Of a DNA stretch of 64,000 nucleotides, positions 9,101 to 15,885 are shown one piece after another (the first letter of the stretch is position 1; each line of letters opens with the position of its first letter). Location: assembly GCA_965246745.1 (NCBI GenBank), contig OZ251980.1:620001-684000 (forward strand), in the 5' to 3' direction. The notes beneath the pieces are model-generated. The model was not told the origin of the DNA. It ran no database searches and saw nothing but the letters and a program-made list of their open reading frames with translations. The stretch comes from JANXMY01 sp965246745. Lineage in GTDB: Bacteria > Armatimonadota > Armatimonadia > Armatimonadales > Capsulimonadaceae. The translations under genes and the position numbers were made by a program.

Positions 9101-9991
9101 GCCGTCGGTCGCAAAGTACGCGCCGCGCTGACCCCATTCCAAAATCTTATCGGCGACCCGCCCGATAAGCTGCTTGACCGAGTATTCGCGCTCCAGCGTT
9201 CCGATCTGTCCCCGGAAGTATTTCGAGACGACGACATTGGTAGCAAGCTGCGACCAGGATTTGGGGATTTCGACCCCGTTCTGCTCAAAGACGACGGTGC
9301 CGTCGCTGCCGGTGATGGCGGCGTTGCGAAGCTCCCATTCGGTCGTGTCCCAGACGTTTTGCCCCGGCTTGGTGTAGCGGCGGGTGAAGGTCAGGCCCGG
9401 CGCGGCGTTTTGGGCAGGGACGGCTTTGGCTTCGGGCTGAACAGCAGGGGCTTCGGCAATGGCGGCGGGCATGGGTGTTTCCATTTCTTCTCGGAGTGCA
9501 GGTTCTTCAAAATCCACGACTTGCTCAACTTCAGGCACGGCGACCGGGTCGGCAAACGCGTCCAAGTCCGGCCCGGCAGGGGCGCTCACGGCCTCGTTCA
9601 TGTTCTCGCGGGCGGCGCGGAGGGGACTGAGCAGCGGGGCCGGCTCGTCGGCCAGCATCCGGGCCATGACGGTATCTTCAAACGGGTCTTCCTCGCCGCC
9701 GCCGTCGTCGGCAAACGGGTCCGCCGCACCGCTGACTTGGGCGATCTGCGACGGGGCCGGGTAGCCGAGGGCAGGGACATCGGCGGGATGGCGGGCATCC
9801 AAATCTACCTCATCGCCGCCGAACAGCGCCCCGCCGCCGTCCCCTGTATTCGTCTCGCTCGGCGCGGCCTCGGCGGCCTGCGCTTGGGCGGCGGGCTTGC
9901 GTGCAGGCTTAGGCTTTGCGGCCTCTTCATCGCCCATCAAATCCAGCGTCGTTCCCGCGCCGTTCTTTTTGCCGGTGCTTTTCTCAGGCAT
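3134..9991 (-). CDS. nrdJ: Adenosylcobalamin-dependent (class II) ribonucleotide reductase with three inteins
   Basis: Reduces ribonucleotides to deoxyribonucleotides using a B12-derived thiyl radical. The reading frame is 2285 codons. Removing three inteins (residues 516-848, 878-1250, 1439-1870) leaves an 1147-residue enzyme. Host motifs: AVSACYITEVDDSMESI (first redox Cys), GDPGMQYDT, NPCSEFFFLNSTACNLSSLN (radical Cys, Glu), APTGTIGFLMDCDTTGIEPD, a TSCPD-like region and a C-terminal zinc ribbon (CPECG...CYRCISCG). Residues 1-200 are an acidic, Ala/Pro-rich, probably disordered extension that most homologues lack. AGGAGA lies 6 nt before ATG 9991. It is downstream of nrdR on the same strand, 198 nt away, with a REP-like inverted pair between them; the NrdR boxes lie in front of nrdR. 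Confidence 0.96.
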   Translation of the reverse strand: MPEKSTGKKNGAGTTLDLMGDEEAAKPKPARKPAAQAQAAEAAPSETNTGDGGGALFGGDEVDLDARHPADVPALGYPAPSQIAQVSGAADPFADDGGGEEDPFEDTVMARMLADEPAPLLSPLRAARENMNEAVSAPAGPDLDAFADPVAVPEVEQVVDFEEPALREEMETPMPAAIAEAPAVQPEAKAVPAQNAAPGLTFTRRYTKPGQNVWDTTEWELRNAAITGSDGTVVFEQNGVEIPKSWSQLATNVVVSKYFRGQIGTLEREYSVKQLIGRVADKILEWGQRGAYFATDGDAEVFHDELRYILLHQFAAFNSPVWFNLGWAGRRQAVSACYITEVDDSMESILDLYKTEGMLFKDGSGSGHNLSPLRSSKEPLSAGGRSSGPIAFMKGLDASAGSIKSGGSTRRAAKMVILNADHPDIQEFIDCKKDAELKAHALIDAGYSGAFNVHGGAYDTVPFQNANHSVRVTDAFMQAVETDGPWETKFRTDGKTAETLRAKDLLHSIAEGTWVCLPPGELILTEKGERPIETIQVGDRVWTHKGRLARVDHPMARHFAGDLIEISVNGYHRMLVTDNHPVLVSGYKSKAEFRSAEKVSAGDYLMVPNFRPGDGRKGVRESQATAFLRLLGYYLAEGSVEDDNGTPSTVRFTFHINEADYTDDVLALIKQAFDKTASVRVREDHNVREVVVCSREIAATFMRLCGRGASGKRLNEDLFTAYDSASLLELVDTWLRGDGHDRMLNATHRQLTGRTVSEALARDIFRILVMNRLKPTMRRETPEGKKPVYSVSLFGRCAARFYNRVPRGRGYLRYKVQSVRRIPYEGQVYNLNLDRDSTFLTNFFVVHNCGDPGMQYDTTANDWHTCANTDRIHASNPCVTGDTLVATADGWQRIDSLVGQSARIIGADGLPHFVSQIFPTGHKPVFKLRTRAGFEVTITGNHQVLTTERGDVAVDDLRLGDHLHLEGAGFGRRALSETLALAIGVAVGDGCLSRQTLPTREQEYVILTMAAEEAPILDKIAAELNHQKAILRAAGIAGHPGAAAVVPQSVSGTSRLSVGSACVVDLFKEFAVLSEGSSRKSFTPVVYDLDKPALAAVLRGLFTADGTVANYGDKSQYVAFDSTSQKLLQQVQVLLLSFGIKAKLYTERRGGATEAMLPDTNRELKSYAVQETHSLRISKASRVIFEREIGFDPASAKAARLRDMNLAFTTYKDTLTDEVVSITAAGTADVYDLTEAVTSHFVANGLVVHNCSEFFFLNSTACNLSSLNLMKFRDARSGAFDTESFEHAVKVMITAQEIVVGFAHYPTEKIEERSHRFRPLGLGYANLGALLMADGLPYDSDAGRAYAGAVTALMTGRAYHQSAVVARDCGGAFEGFAENREPMLRVMGKHRAAVDDIAGALIPKSLLDAARTAWDDALDEGQVSGYRNAQATVLAPTGCLVAGSLVITNKGVVRLGRLGDVNGAQWQDVTFDVLTDTGRQSATKFYVNGLDQTRRIETHCGYAIQGTPKHRIKVVNAQTGQWDWKRFGEIVAGDVVALSLGQRLGDPQTVTLPPLGEEYWTGDYTTRVPKTMTPELAEIVGYFMGDGSLHAKGPRFCVANTELDVAGRVQALVKSLFNLDAHLTPQQGYCEVGVHSVPLALWWDTCGFSKLSPGVGHAGKGYLPRIPDAVLATNDPAVYGAFLRGLYEADGTVTGGVPCWSTVHRPFSEEVKTLLLALGIPTSTKQDTTGWSQSPLWVLRLRNTSYASKFTEAVGFMSARKASLVSRSDGEQAARHDCIYLAPEVLAALVPKNSPLFNAVTLSQKRHNGATTRRAAESLYAATRDERVAHALRFFYDVVTANDDGGEQLTYDLSVPVNVTYIAQGFVSHNTIGFLMDCDTTGIEPDIAIVKYKSLVGGGMMKIVNQTVPEALQRLGYDEAAAAGIIRFIDEHDTIEGAPGLQPEHLAIFDCAFRPMNGTRSIHYRGHLKMMAAAQPFISGAISKTCNMPNDATPDEIAQTYLEAWKLGIKAVAIYRDGSKRTQPLNMQSEKAAAKAAAAEAVAPEAAPANALPTNALAVPKAVRRRLPDEREGVTHKFSIGGHEGYLTVGLYPDTRQPGEIFIRMSKEGSSISGLMDSFATAISLALQYGVPLSTLVDKFIHSRFEPSGFTGNKEIPMAKSVMDYIFRYLALRFLQKEDRHNVGLLADQPAEGDAYSAPPKPSAPAHDSKSGTLSNGIAKNGNGNGHTSSNAHLAETNTATLADHEHEIYRAQSDAPPCPECGAITIRNGACYRCISCGTSLGCS
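4382..5677 (-). other. Intein 3 in NrdJ (residues 1439-1870)
   Basis: 432 residues. It begins CLVAGSLVITNKGVVRLGRL, has block B GTPKHRIKV, DOD motifs EIVGYFMGDGSL and FLRGLYEADGTV, and ends GFVSHN with Thr at +1. It interrupts APTG/TIGF, a known type of insertion point in ribonucleotide reductases because the motif is nearly invariant. Confidence 0.93.
6242..7360 (-). other. Intein 2 in NrdJ (residues 878-1250)
   Basis: 373 residues. It begins CVTGDTLVATADGWQRIDSL, has block B TITGNHQVL, DOD motifs AIGVAVGDGCL and VLRGLFTADGTV, and ends GLVVHN. The +1 residue is the Cys of NPCSE, the radical-bearing cysteine of ribonucleotide reductases, so the catalytic Cys also serves as splicing nucleophile. 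Only 29 host residues separate it from intein 1. Confidence 0.93.
7448..8446 (-). other. Intein 1 in NrdJ (residues 516-848)
   Basis: 333 residues. It begins CLPPGELILTEKGERPIETI (block A Cys), has block B TDNHPVLV, two LAGLIDADG-type helices (LLGYYLAEGS and LVDTWLRGDG) and ends FFVVHN before Cys+1. Penultimate His, terminal Asn and a Cys nucleophile are present, so splicing looks intact. It splits W-V/C-G-D-P-G, just ahead of the conserved GDPG element. The two DOD motifs mark a homing endonuclease; the catalytic acidic residues appear as E and D. Confidence 0.93.
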
Positions 9992-10054
9992 GGTCTGTCT
10001 CCTGCTGTTCTAAGTGATATGTTCAGTAATGATATGCTCAATAAGTGCAAGGAA

Positions 10055-10175
10055 GCCACGGCATGAATGCCGAGGCTGGGATAAACCAGCGTCGCCGCGA
10101 CGCAAAACAGATTGATCAAAATTCTTGTGTCGCTTCGACACTGGTTTATCTCAGCCTCGGCATTCATGCCGTGGC
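10055..10175. repeat. REP-like inverted pair, copy A (between nrdR and nrdJ)
   Basis: Two copies of a two-hairpin unit face each other. Each unit reads GCCACGG-CAT-GA-ATG-CCGAGGCT, then a linker with ATAAACCA, then a second hairpin (GCGTCG..CGACGC on the left, GTGTCG..CGACAC on the right). Stems vary between genomic copies with compensating changes. It lies in the untranslated gap between two genes that are probably co-transcribed. Confidence 0.85.
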
Positions 10176-10189
10176 TATCGGCTTTCGTG

Positions 10190-10678
10190 CTATTCTTTCC
10201 GCAGCCGCCCGCCCTGCTTTTTCAGCAGGTTCACGATGTCCCGAAACTGGGTGGCATCCTCAAACTGACGATACACCGACGCGAAGCGGACATACGCGAC
10301 TTGATCTAAACGGCCTAAATTGTCCATCACCATCTCGCCGATTTCCGCCGACGGCACTTCTTTATCCAAACGGTTCGCCAGCGTCCGCTCGATGTCGTCG
10401 CTGATAGTCTGCAAAGTCTCTTCCGAAATCGGCCGCTTTTGACACGCCACTCTGAGCGAGCGCAGGAGCTTGTTGCGGTCAAACGGCTCCCGGCGCTGAT
10501 GGCCGTCGCGGTCGGGCTTTTTGACCACCGTAAGCTGCATTTCCTCGATGGTTTCAAACGTGGTGAAGCGCCGCTCGCAGTGCTTGCATTCACGGCGCCT
10601 TTTAATCGCCTCGCCGTCCCGCATCGGGCGCGAGTCCAGCACGGCATCGTCATCGTGGCCGCAGTACGGACACTTCAT
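10190..10678 (-). CDS. nrdR: Transcriptional repressor NrdR
   Basis: 162 residues, the usual family length. The N-terminal zinc ribbon (MKCPYCGHDDDAVLDSRPMR ... RRRECKHCERRFTTFE) is followed by an ATP-cone (VVKKPDRDGHQRREPFDRNK). It represses ribonucleotide reductase genes when dATP is high. Two NrdR boxes overlap its own promoter, so it is probably autoregulated, and nrdJ lies next downstream on the same strand. AGGAT lies about 12 nt before the ATG. Confidence 0.98.
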   Translation of the reverse strand: MKCPYCGHDDDAVLDSRPMRDGEAIKRRRECKHCERRFTTFETIEEMQLTVVKKPDRDGHQRREPFDRNKLLRSLRVACQKRPISEETLQTISDDIERTLANRLDKEVPSAEIGEMVMDNLGRLDQVAYVRFASVYRQFEDATQFRDIVNLLKKQGGRLRKE

Positions 10679-10689
10679 GGAGTTGGTTT

Positions 10690-10705
10690 ATCCTATATCT
10701 AGTGC
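10690..10705. promoter_or_regulatory. NrdR box 1
   Basis: ATCCTATATCTAGTGC fits the acaCwAtATaTwGtgt consensus at all central positions except one. It lies just downstream of the -10 box. Confidence 0.8.
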
Positions 10706-10713
10706 GGATTTTC

Positions 10714-10742
10714 AGTATAGCACACTAAATATAGGCTGTCAA
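10714..10742 (-). promoter_or_regulatory. Sigma-70-type promoter of nrdR
   Basis: On the minus strand TTGACA (10742-10737), a 17-bp spacer, then TATACT (10719-10714) preceded by TGC. This is close to consensus, and both NrdR boxes touch it. Confidence 0.85.
10722..10737. promoter_or_regulatory. NrdR box 2
   Basis: ACACTAAATATAGGCT fits the NrdR consensus through its core. It fills the -35/-10 spacer. Its centre is 32 bp (about three helical turns) from box 1, the usual paired arrangement. Confidence 0.8.
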
Positions 10743-10808
10743 GAAGAAACGGCGGAGTCGCGCGATTCTTTTTTCACGGGGTACAATAAGGGCAGAGGAA
10801 TACGCGCC

Positions 10809-11816
10809 ATGCACGTTTTGTTTATCGGCGGGACCGGGCTGATCTCGACTTCGATTGCCCGGCAGCTTTTGGAGTCGGGGCACAAAGTCACGCTGTTTAA
10901 CCGTGGCCAATCGGAGAATAGGCTGCCGGAAGGCGCGAACATCATTCATGGCGACCGCAAAGACTACGCCGCGTTTGAAGCGGCGTTTGCGGACAAGACT
11001 TACGACGTGGTCGTAGACATGGTGGCGTTCGCGCCCGAAGACAGCGCGTCGGCCATCCGGGCATTTGCAGGCCGCTGCGGGCAGTTTATTCACTGCTCCA
11101 CGGTGTGCGTGTATTCGGGTCCCGTTTCCCAGATTCCGACCACCGAGACCGAGCCGTACCACAGCATCGGCTCTTACGGCAAAGACAAGGCCATCTGCGA
11201 GCTGCTTCTGCTGCAAGCGTTTGAAGACAAAACTCTGCCGGTGACTATTATGCGCCCGTCGCACTCCTACGGCGAAGGCAGCGGCATTATCCGGTCGGTC
11301 GGCCCAAGCGATACGTTTGTGGATAGATTACGCAAAAACAAGCCCGTGATTGTGCAGGGCGACGGCAATTCTTTGTGGGCGGCGTGCCATGTGGACGATG
11401 TCGCGCGGGGCTTCATTGCGACCATGGGCAATCCGCGCTGCCTCGGGGAAGCGTACAACATCACCGCCGACGAGTGGTTCACCTGGAACACCTACCATGA
11501 ACAGGTCGCCGAAGTCTGCGGCGGGACATTTATGCCCGTCCATATCCCGACCGACATCCTGCGCGACACCGCGCCGGGGCTGTCCGGCGGCACTTACGAG
11601 ATTTTAAGCTGGCCGTCGGTCTTCGACAACACCAAGCTGAAGCGTGACACGGACTATTCGGGCCAGACCATCTCCTTCCGAGAAGGCACCCGGCGGACGC
11701 TTCAATGGCTGGAAGAAAACAATAAACTGAAAGACAGCGACGCCGACGACTACGAAGACACCCTGATTGCCGCCTGGCAGGCCAAGACCGCCGAGCTGCC
11801 GAAGCAGGCATTGTAG
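10809..11816 (+). CDS. NAD-dependent epimerase/dehydratase (extended or atypical SDR)
   Basis: 335 residues. The N-terminal MHVLFIGGTGLISTSIARQL is a Rossmann GxxGxxS nucleotide-binding motif; the catalytic Tyr/Lys are in SIGSYGKDKAICE (YxxxK), with IHCSTVCVYS upstream supplying the Ser/Thr. It belongs with sugar-nucleotide-type epimerases, but the substrate cannot be read. The frame is open from 10521; ATG 10809 is chosen for GAGGAA 8 nt upstream and the conserved MHVLFIGG start. TACAAT at about 10788 may be its -10. Confidence 0.85.
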   Translation: MHVLFIGGTGLISTSIARQLLESGHKVTLFNRGQSENRLPEGANIIHGDRKDYAAFEAAFADKTYDVVVDMVAFAPEDSASAIRAFAGRCGQFIHCSTVCVYSGPVSQIPTTETEPYHSIGSYGKDKAICELLLLQAFEDKTLPVTIMRPSHSYGEGSGIIRSVGPSDTFVDRLRKNKPVIVQGDGNSLWAACHVDDVARGFIATMGNPRCLGEAYNITADEWFTWNTYHEQVAEVCGGTFMPVHIPTDILRDTAPGLSGGTYEILSWPSVFDNTKLKRDTDYSGQTISFREGTRRTLQWLEENNKLKDSDADDYEDTLIAAWQAKTAELPKQAL

Positions 11817-11961
11817 AGACCGAGGAGAAGGGCGAGCACAAAGAGGAGGGCGAACACGGGGTTCGGATTGACCCGTAGGGGCAGGCCCCCGTGCCTGCCC
11901 TTCTCTTTCCGGGCCTGCCCTTCCTCTCCCCGTGCCTGCCTATTTCGCTGAGGCTTTATTT
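11817..11961. repeat. Intergenic 'GGGCAGGC/GCCTGCCC' and 'GGGCGAACAC' palindromic repeats
   Basis: Several short palindromic words recur here (GGGCGAACACGGGGTTCGG, GTAGGGGCAGGC...GCCTGCCC). Related words are found at 35225-35300 and 37531-37552, so this is a dispersed low-complexity family, not a gene. Confidence 0.55.
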
Positions 11962-12990
11962 ATGACCGCCGACCAAATCCGCACGAAACTCAATTCCAAG
12001 CAGACCCAGGACCGGCTGCAAGCCGTCAAATCCATCGCCGGCTTGGACGCGTCCGAGCGCCAGCCGCTGCTCCTTGCCGCCCTCCGCGACAAGTCCCCCT
12101 ACGTCGCCGCCCTCGCGGCGGAAGCGCTCGGGAACGGGGCCGACGACCGCGCGGCACTGGCCCTGACCGAGACCTTCGGCGAGCTGTGCGCGGACGGCCC
12201 GAAGCTCGACCCAGGCTGCCATATCCGCGCCAACATCGCCTTTGCTTTGGGCCGCCTCGAATACCGCCCGGCGTCGGATATGCTGCGGCTCGGCATCAAA
12301 ATCACCCAAGTTGAAGCTGTCGGCGGCGTCCCCTTCGACACCGCCGCGCACCTGCGGGGCAACTGCGCCCTCGCGCTGGCCCAAATCCGCGACCCCGAGT
12401 GCGTCCGCGACATCGCCCTGCTGCTGTTCGACCGCAGCGGCTTCGCCCGCGCCCCCGTGGACCCGACCGTCAAGATGGAGCCGCGCAAAGCTGCCGCCCG
12501 CGCCCTGTCGCTGTCGGGAAACATCCAAGCCCGGCTGCCGCTGACACTCAAATTGGTTCACCCCGAAAACGAGGAACCCGAAGTTCTTCAAGAGTGCATG
12601 CAGGCATTGGTTGAGCTGGAAGACCCCTTCGCGCTGGAAGTCTTGGAGCCATACCTCGCGCATTCCGACCGGCGACTGGCCGCCTACGCCGCCCTGATGA
12701 TCGCCCAAAGTCAGCAGCCCGGCGCAGCGTCTCTTTTGGCCCAAGCCGCTCCGCAGTTTTCCGGCGACACGCTGCAAGCCGTCATCCTCGCCCTGTCCAC
12801 CATCCGCGACCCCGACGCCTACGACCAGATGCACCGCCTCTTGAAGTCCGACCGCGAAGCCGTTCGCCTCGCCGTCATCGCCGCCCTGCCGCCCGACTCC
12901 GCCTCGCAGGCGCTTCTGAAAACCCTCGCCGCCCGCGACCCGTCCCCCCGCATCAAAGCCGCCGCTAAAGCTGCTCTAATTTCGTCCTGA
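11962..12990 (+). CDS. HEAT-repeat protein
   Basis: 342 residues with about six to eight HEAT-type helical pairs: KSPYVAALAAEALGNGADDR, IAFALGRLEYRPASDMLRLG, CALALAQIRDPECVRDIALL, PFALEVLEPYLAHSDRRLAA and LRDPDAYDQMHRLLKSDRE-like units. No enzyme motif and no signal peptide, so a cytoplasmic scaffold or phycobilin-lyase-like fold is the most that can be said. ATG 11962 has GAGG 8 nt upstream; the in-frame ATG 30 nt earlier lacks one. Confidence 0.8.
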   Translation: MTADQIRTKLNSKQTQDRLQAVKSIAGLDASERQPLLLAALRDKSPYVAALAAEALGNGADDRAALALTETFGELCADGPKLDPGCHIRANIAFALGRLEYRPASDMLRLGIKITQVEAVGGVPFDTAAHLRGNCALALAQIRDPECVRDIALLLFDRSGFARAPVDPTVKMEPRKAAARALSLSGNIQARLPLTLKLVHPENEEPEVLQECMQALVELEDPFALEVLEPYLAHSDRRLAAYAALMIAQSQQPGAASLLAQAAPQFSGDTLQAVILALSTIRDPDAYDQMHRLLKSDREAVRLAVIAALPPDSASQALLKTLAARDPSPRIKAAAKAALISS

Positions 12991-13005
12991 TTTGGAACGC
13001 AGTGT

Positions 13006-13230
13006 CTAATGAAAACAATTTTGCTCAATGTGCTCCATTTCGGCGATGTCCTGCATCAGCGAAAGCTGCTCAAAGCCGTCGCGCATTCCTTCGTCTTCCG
13101 GGTGCGCTTTGATCCAGGCGCGAAGCGCTTGCTGGGCTTCAAGAATGTCAGGCAATGCGCGAGCGCTTAATACTTTCTTCGTGACAGCCTCACGGGCTGG
13201 CTCAATCTCTATTTCCGCTTCCAATATCAC
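13006..13230 (-). CDS. Small acidic hypothetical protein
   Basis: 74 residues, GTG start with AAGGAGC at good spacing. Sequence MILEAEIEIEPAREAVTKKV... is acidic and mostly helical (ILEAQQALRAWIKAHPEDEG). It begins 13 nt after the HExxH gene upstream, so it probably belongs to that unit. No family recognised. Confidence 0.6.
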   Translation of the reverse strand: MILEAEIEIEPAREAVTKKVLSARALPDILEAQQALRAWIKAHPEDEGMRDGFEQLSLMQDIAEMEHIEQNCFH

Positions 13231-13242
13231 TTTAAAGCTCCT

Positions 13243-13851
13243 TCAAGCAAAATCTTTCAGCACCGAGTTTGCCACGGACAGCGTATGAATGAACTCACTG
13301 CGGTCACGGCCTGTCAGTACTCCACCCATTCCGTAGACATGATGAAATCTGCCTTTGATCGGTATCCTCAGCAAGCTGGAGTAGAACTCAGTTTCAGGAA
13401 TGTTCACACCGGCCCGTATCTGTTCAAGCGCTCGGATATACTTATTGTAATTGTGTTTTTCCTCTGAGTTGCGGAAGACCTCGTCCGCAACTGAGATTTC
13501 GAGCCGCGCAAAAATTACGGGCCGAAACAAACGCTGCAAGCGCTCGACAACGCCCTCTTCCCAGCCAGGGAAATCGCGGTAGTCCGTTGGAACATAGCCT
13601 GTCGAAACCGTGTGCAGAGCCTCGTGGATCAGCGTAGACCACCGCGCCTCTTGCGAGGCAAGGGCCGAATCAATTTGTATGTCGCAGGTGAAACGCTTTT
13701 TGCCTTTGAACCCTGCGTCCGGCACAAGCTCCAACCGACCGCTCCATCGCGAAGGCAAATGAAATAACTCAGTCAGCACTGCGATAATCTCTTGCAGTTC
13801 GGTCTCGGTTCGGCCCTGGAGTTCTTTCTCATCCATGATTTTGTTTTCCAT
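13243..13851 (-). CDS. Putative metallopeptidase-like protein (HEALH)
   Basis: 202 residues. RWSTLIHEALHTVSTGY (about residues 70-86) carries HExxH followed by a helix, and a later FPGWEEGVVERLQ gives a downstream acidic helix typical of gluzincin-like proteins. There is no signal peptide. It starts 6 nt after the stop of the large membrane protein, with no clear ribosome site at the first ATG, which suggests coupling. It may be a toxin-type or housekeeping peptidase; substrate unknown. Confidence 0.6.
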   Translation of the reverse strand: MENKIMDEKELQGRTETELQEIIAVLTELFHLPSRWSGRLELVPDAGFKGKKRFTCDIQIDSALASQEARWSTLIHEALHTVSTGYVPTDYRDFPGWEEGVVERLQRLFRPVIFARLEISVADEVFRNSEEKHNYNKYIRALEQIRAGVNIPETEFYSSLLRIPIKGRFHHVYGMGGVLTGRDRSEFIHTLSVANSVLKDFA

Positions 13852-13857
13852 AATTCG

Positions 13858-15819
13858 TTAATGTGTGCCTCCCGACGCCGCCGGGGGGTTGAGCGAGTTG
13901 AAGTAGCGGCGGACATCGGAGCGGTAGGCGGGCGGGATGTCTTCTTTGTCCATCGCCGACTCGGCGCTTTTCTGAGCGGGGCCGACATAGTTGTAGTACG
14001 GCACCCGGCTCGGCGTCTGGCCGGGAACGGCGTTCGGGTTTGCGCCGACTTTCTTGGCCGGGCCGGTCTTGCTCGGGCCGGCATTGAGCGGCCGGCCGAA
14101 GTACAGCTTCGCGCCCTGCGGGTTCGGCGTCGCTTTGCCTAAATGCTTCAAAGGACTGCTGCCGTTGCCGGTGTCGCCCGGCTTGCCGCCGCCTTTGCCG
14201 CCGCCGCCCGAGCCGCCGTTGCCTTTGCCGGAGCCGTGCTTGTTCCCGGCGCTTTTGAGACCCGAGCCGTCGCCGAGGCCGTCGCCTTGTCCATTGCCGT
14301 GCCCTTGTCCCGCACCTTTGCCCTGACCCGCGCCGGGCTGGCCTGGGCTGTCGGACACGTCGCCGGGGCTGTTTGCGCCCGCCATCTGGCTTTGGGCGTC
14401 TTCGACGCCCTGGGCGGCGTCGGACTGCGCCTGCTGGTCGGCCTGCTGCTGGGCTTCTTTTTCGGCGGACGCCGCCGCTCTTCTCAGTTCCGACGCCGCC
14501 GTCTGCTTATCCCCGCGCTTCAAGGCATCGGCGGCGGCCTGGGCGTGCTTCTGCGTTTCCGGCATCGGCGTGTTTTTGAGGGCATCGGCCAGCTTTTGCA
14601 GGTCGGCGGCGGTCTGCTGCTGCTGGGCGGGGGTCATCTGGCCGGAGCCGATTTTGTCGGCGGCCGACCGAAGCTGCTGGCTCAAAGCCTGGCTGTCGTT
14701 CTGCCCCATCGCCTGCGCCGCTTTTTGGACTTCCGGGATAGACGCGGGCGGCGTCTGGCCTGACCCTTGAGTTTGCTGGCCCGTGCCCGGCTTGCCGCCG
14801 GCCGGGATAGTGAAGCCGCTTTGCGATGCGCCCGGCTTGCCGCCCGGCCCGGCATTTTGGCCCGCTTTCGGCCCGCCTTTCTGGCCCGCGCCGCCGGTCT
14901 TTTGGCCCGCGCCGGCCTGCTTTCCATTGGCCCCGGCGCTGCTTTGCCCGCCCGCCAGCGCCTGCGCGAGCTGACGGCCCGCTTCGCTCAGGCTTTTGCC
15001 GCCGGTGCCCGCGCCGGCCTGGGCGGCCTGCTGCTGCTCGTGACGCATCTGCTGGGTGAGCTTAGACATCTCCACCAGCGCCTTTTTTTTGTCCATCCGG
15101 CCCGCTTCCATCCGCTTGGCAAGCTGCTGGATTTGGGCCGCCGTGCGCTTGGCCCCCGGCAGATGCTTGGCGTCGGCCTGCTTTTGGACCAGCTTGGCCG
15201 TGTTTTCCAGCTTGGTGCCGGTTTTTTGGACAATCTGCTCCTCAATCTTGACGCCGGGGGGAACAAACACGGGAAGGCGCGGGACAATCAGCGCGAGGGC
15301 AATCAAAACAAGCGCCCCCGCCAGCGCTTTCAGCTCCCACGGCAGCGGGATCGGAACCGCGTCGCGCGAACGCAGGCTTTGGGCGTGGGACGCGGCATCG
15401 GCCATTTGCAAGCGGCGCAGGGTTGCCGCTTCGGGGTCGGTCGCCCCAGGCGACTTTTCGAATTCCAGCGCCGACGACAGCCGCTCTTTCAAGCCGAGCC
15501 GCGCTTCCGCCAGCCGGGCGGCGTCCATCGCCGAAATCGGATGCAGAAACGCCGTCACGGTCCCGGCGATGAGGCCGAGCAGGAGAGGCACGGAAACGGC
15601 GGCTTCCAGCGGCAGACGGTCGGGCAGGCGGTCCCAATGCGCCAGGACAAGGGCAATCAGCGCAGGCGCGGTGCCGATCAATGCCCCGCGCGACGCGTGC
15701 CGCACCCAGCGGGCCAGCCGCAGGCGCGATGAAATCTGCGCCAAAGCGGCGGAAATCGCCCCCGGCCCGGCGTCCGGCGGCTGTGCGTGAGGTTGCTGCG
15801 GCGTTGTGGTGACGGCCAT
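13858..15819 (-). CDS. Large membrane protein with Q/A/G-rich coiled-coil tail
   Basis: 653 residues. Two hydrophobic helices lie near residues 46-62 and 75-93, followed by MDAARLAEARLGLKERLSSA, a motif I associate with membrane proteins of Planctomycetes/Armatimonadota (DUF4175-like N-terminus). A third hydrophobic segment at about 165-185 (LKALAGALVLIALALIVPRL) is followed by coiled coil (QIQQLAKRMEAGRMDKKKAL) and a long low-complexity stretch rich in G, Q, A and K up to about residue 590. A conserved-looking tail ends YRSDVRRYFNSL. TATAAT at 15840-15845 (minus) and AGGGAGA before the ATG support the start. Function unknown. Confidence 0.65.
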   Translation of the reverse strand: MAVTTTPQQPHAQPPDAGPGAISAALAQISSRLRLARWVRHASRGALIGTAPALIALVLAHWDRLPDRLPLEAAVSVPLLLGLIAGTVTAFLHPISAMDAARLAEARLGLKERLSSALEFEKSPGATDPEAATLRRLQMADAASHAQSLRSRDAVPIPLPWELKALAGALVLIALALIVPRLPVFVPPGVKIEEQIVQKTGTKLENTAKLVQKQADAKHLPGAKRTAAQIQQLAKRMEAGRMDKKKALVEMSKLTQQMRHEQQQAAQAGAGTGGKSLSEAGRQLAQALAGGQSSAGANGKQAGAGQKTGGAGQKGGPKAGQNAGPGGKPGASQSGFTIPAGGKPGTGQQTQGSGQTPPASIPEVQKAAQAMGQNDSQALSQQLRSAADKIGSGQMTPAQQQQTAADLQKLADALKNTPMPETQKHAQAAADALKRGDKQTAASELRRAAASAEKEAQQQADQQAQSDAAQGVEDAQSQMAGANSPGDVSDSPGQPGAGQGKGAGQGHGNGQGDGLGDGSGLKSAGNKHGSGKGNGGSGGGGKGGGKPGDTGNGSSPLKHLGKATPNPQGAKLYFGRPLNAGPSKTGPAKKVGANPNAVPGQTPSRVPYYNYVGPAQKSAESAMDKEDIPPAYRSDVRRYFNSLNPPAASGGTH

Positions 15820-15839
15820 CGAAGTTTCTCCCTGACGCT

Positions 15840-15845
15840 ATTATA
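15840..15845 (-). promoter_or_regulatory. -10 box upstream of the coiled-coil membrane protein gene
   Basis: TATAAT on the minus strand, 20 nt before the ATG at 15819; the -35 is poor. Confidence 0.4.
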
Positions 15846-15885
15846 CGCGATATGGGACGGAAAGGTTTGCGGGGGGTGCCGGCGG

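Noticed and set aside
10521..10808. N-terminal extension of the SDR epimerase
   Set aside because: It overlaps nrdR and the NrdR operator; the Rossmann motif begins at ATG 10809 behind GAGGAA.
12242..12834. Overlapping frames on both strands of the HEAT-repeat gene
   Set aside because: Composition shadows of a strongly biased gene.
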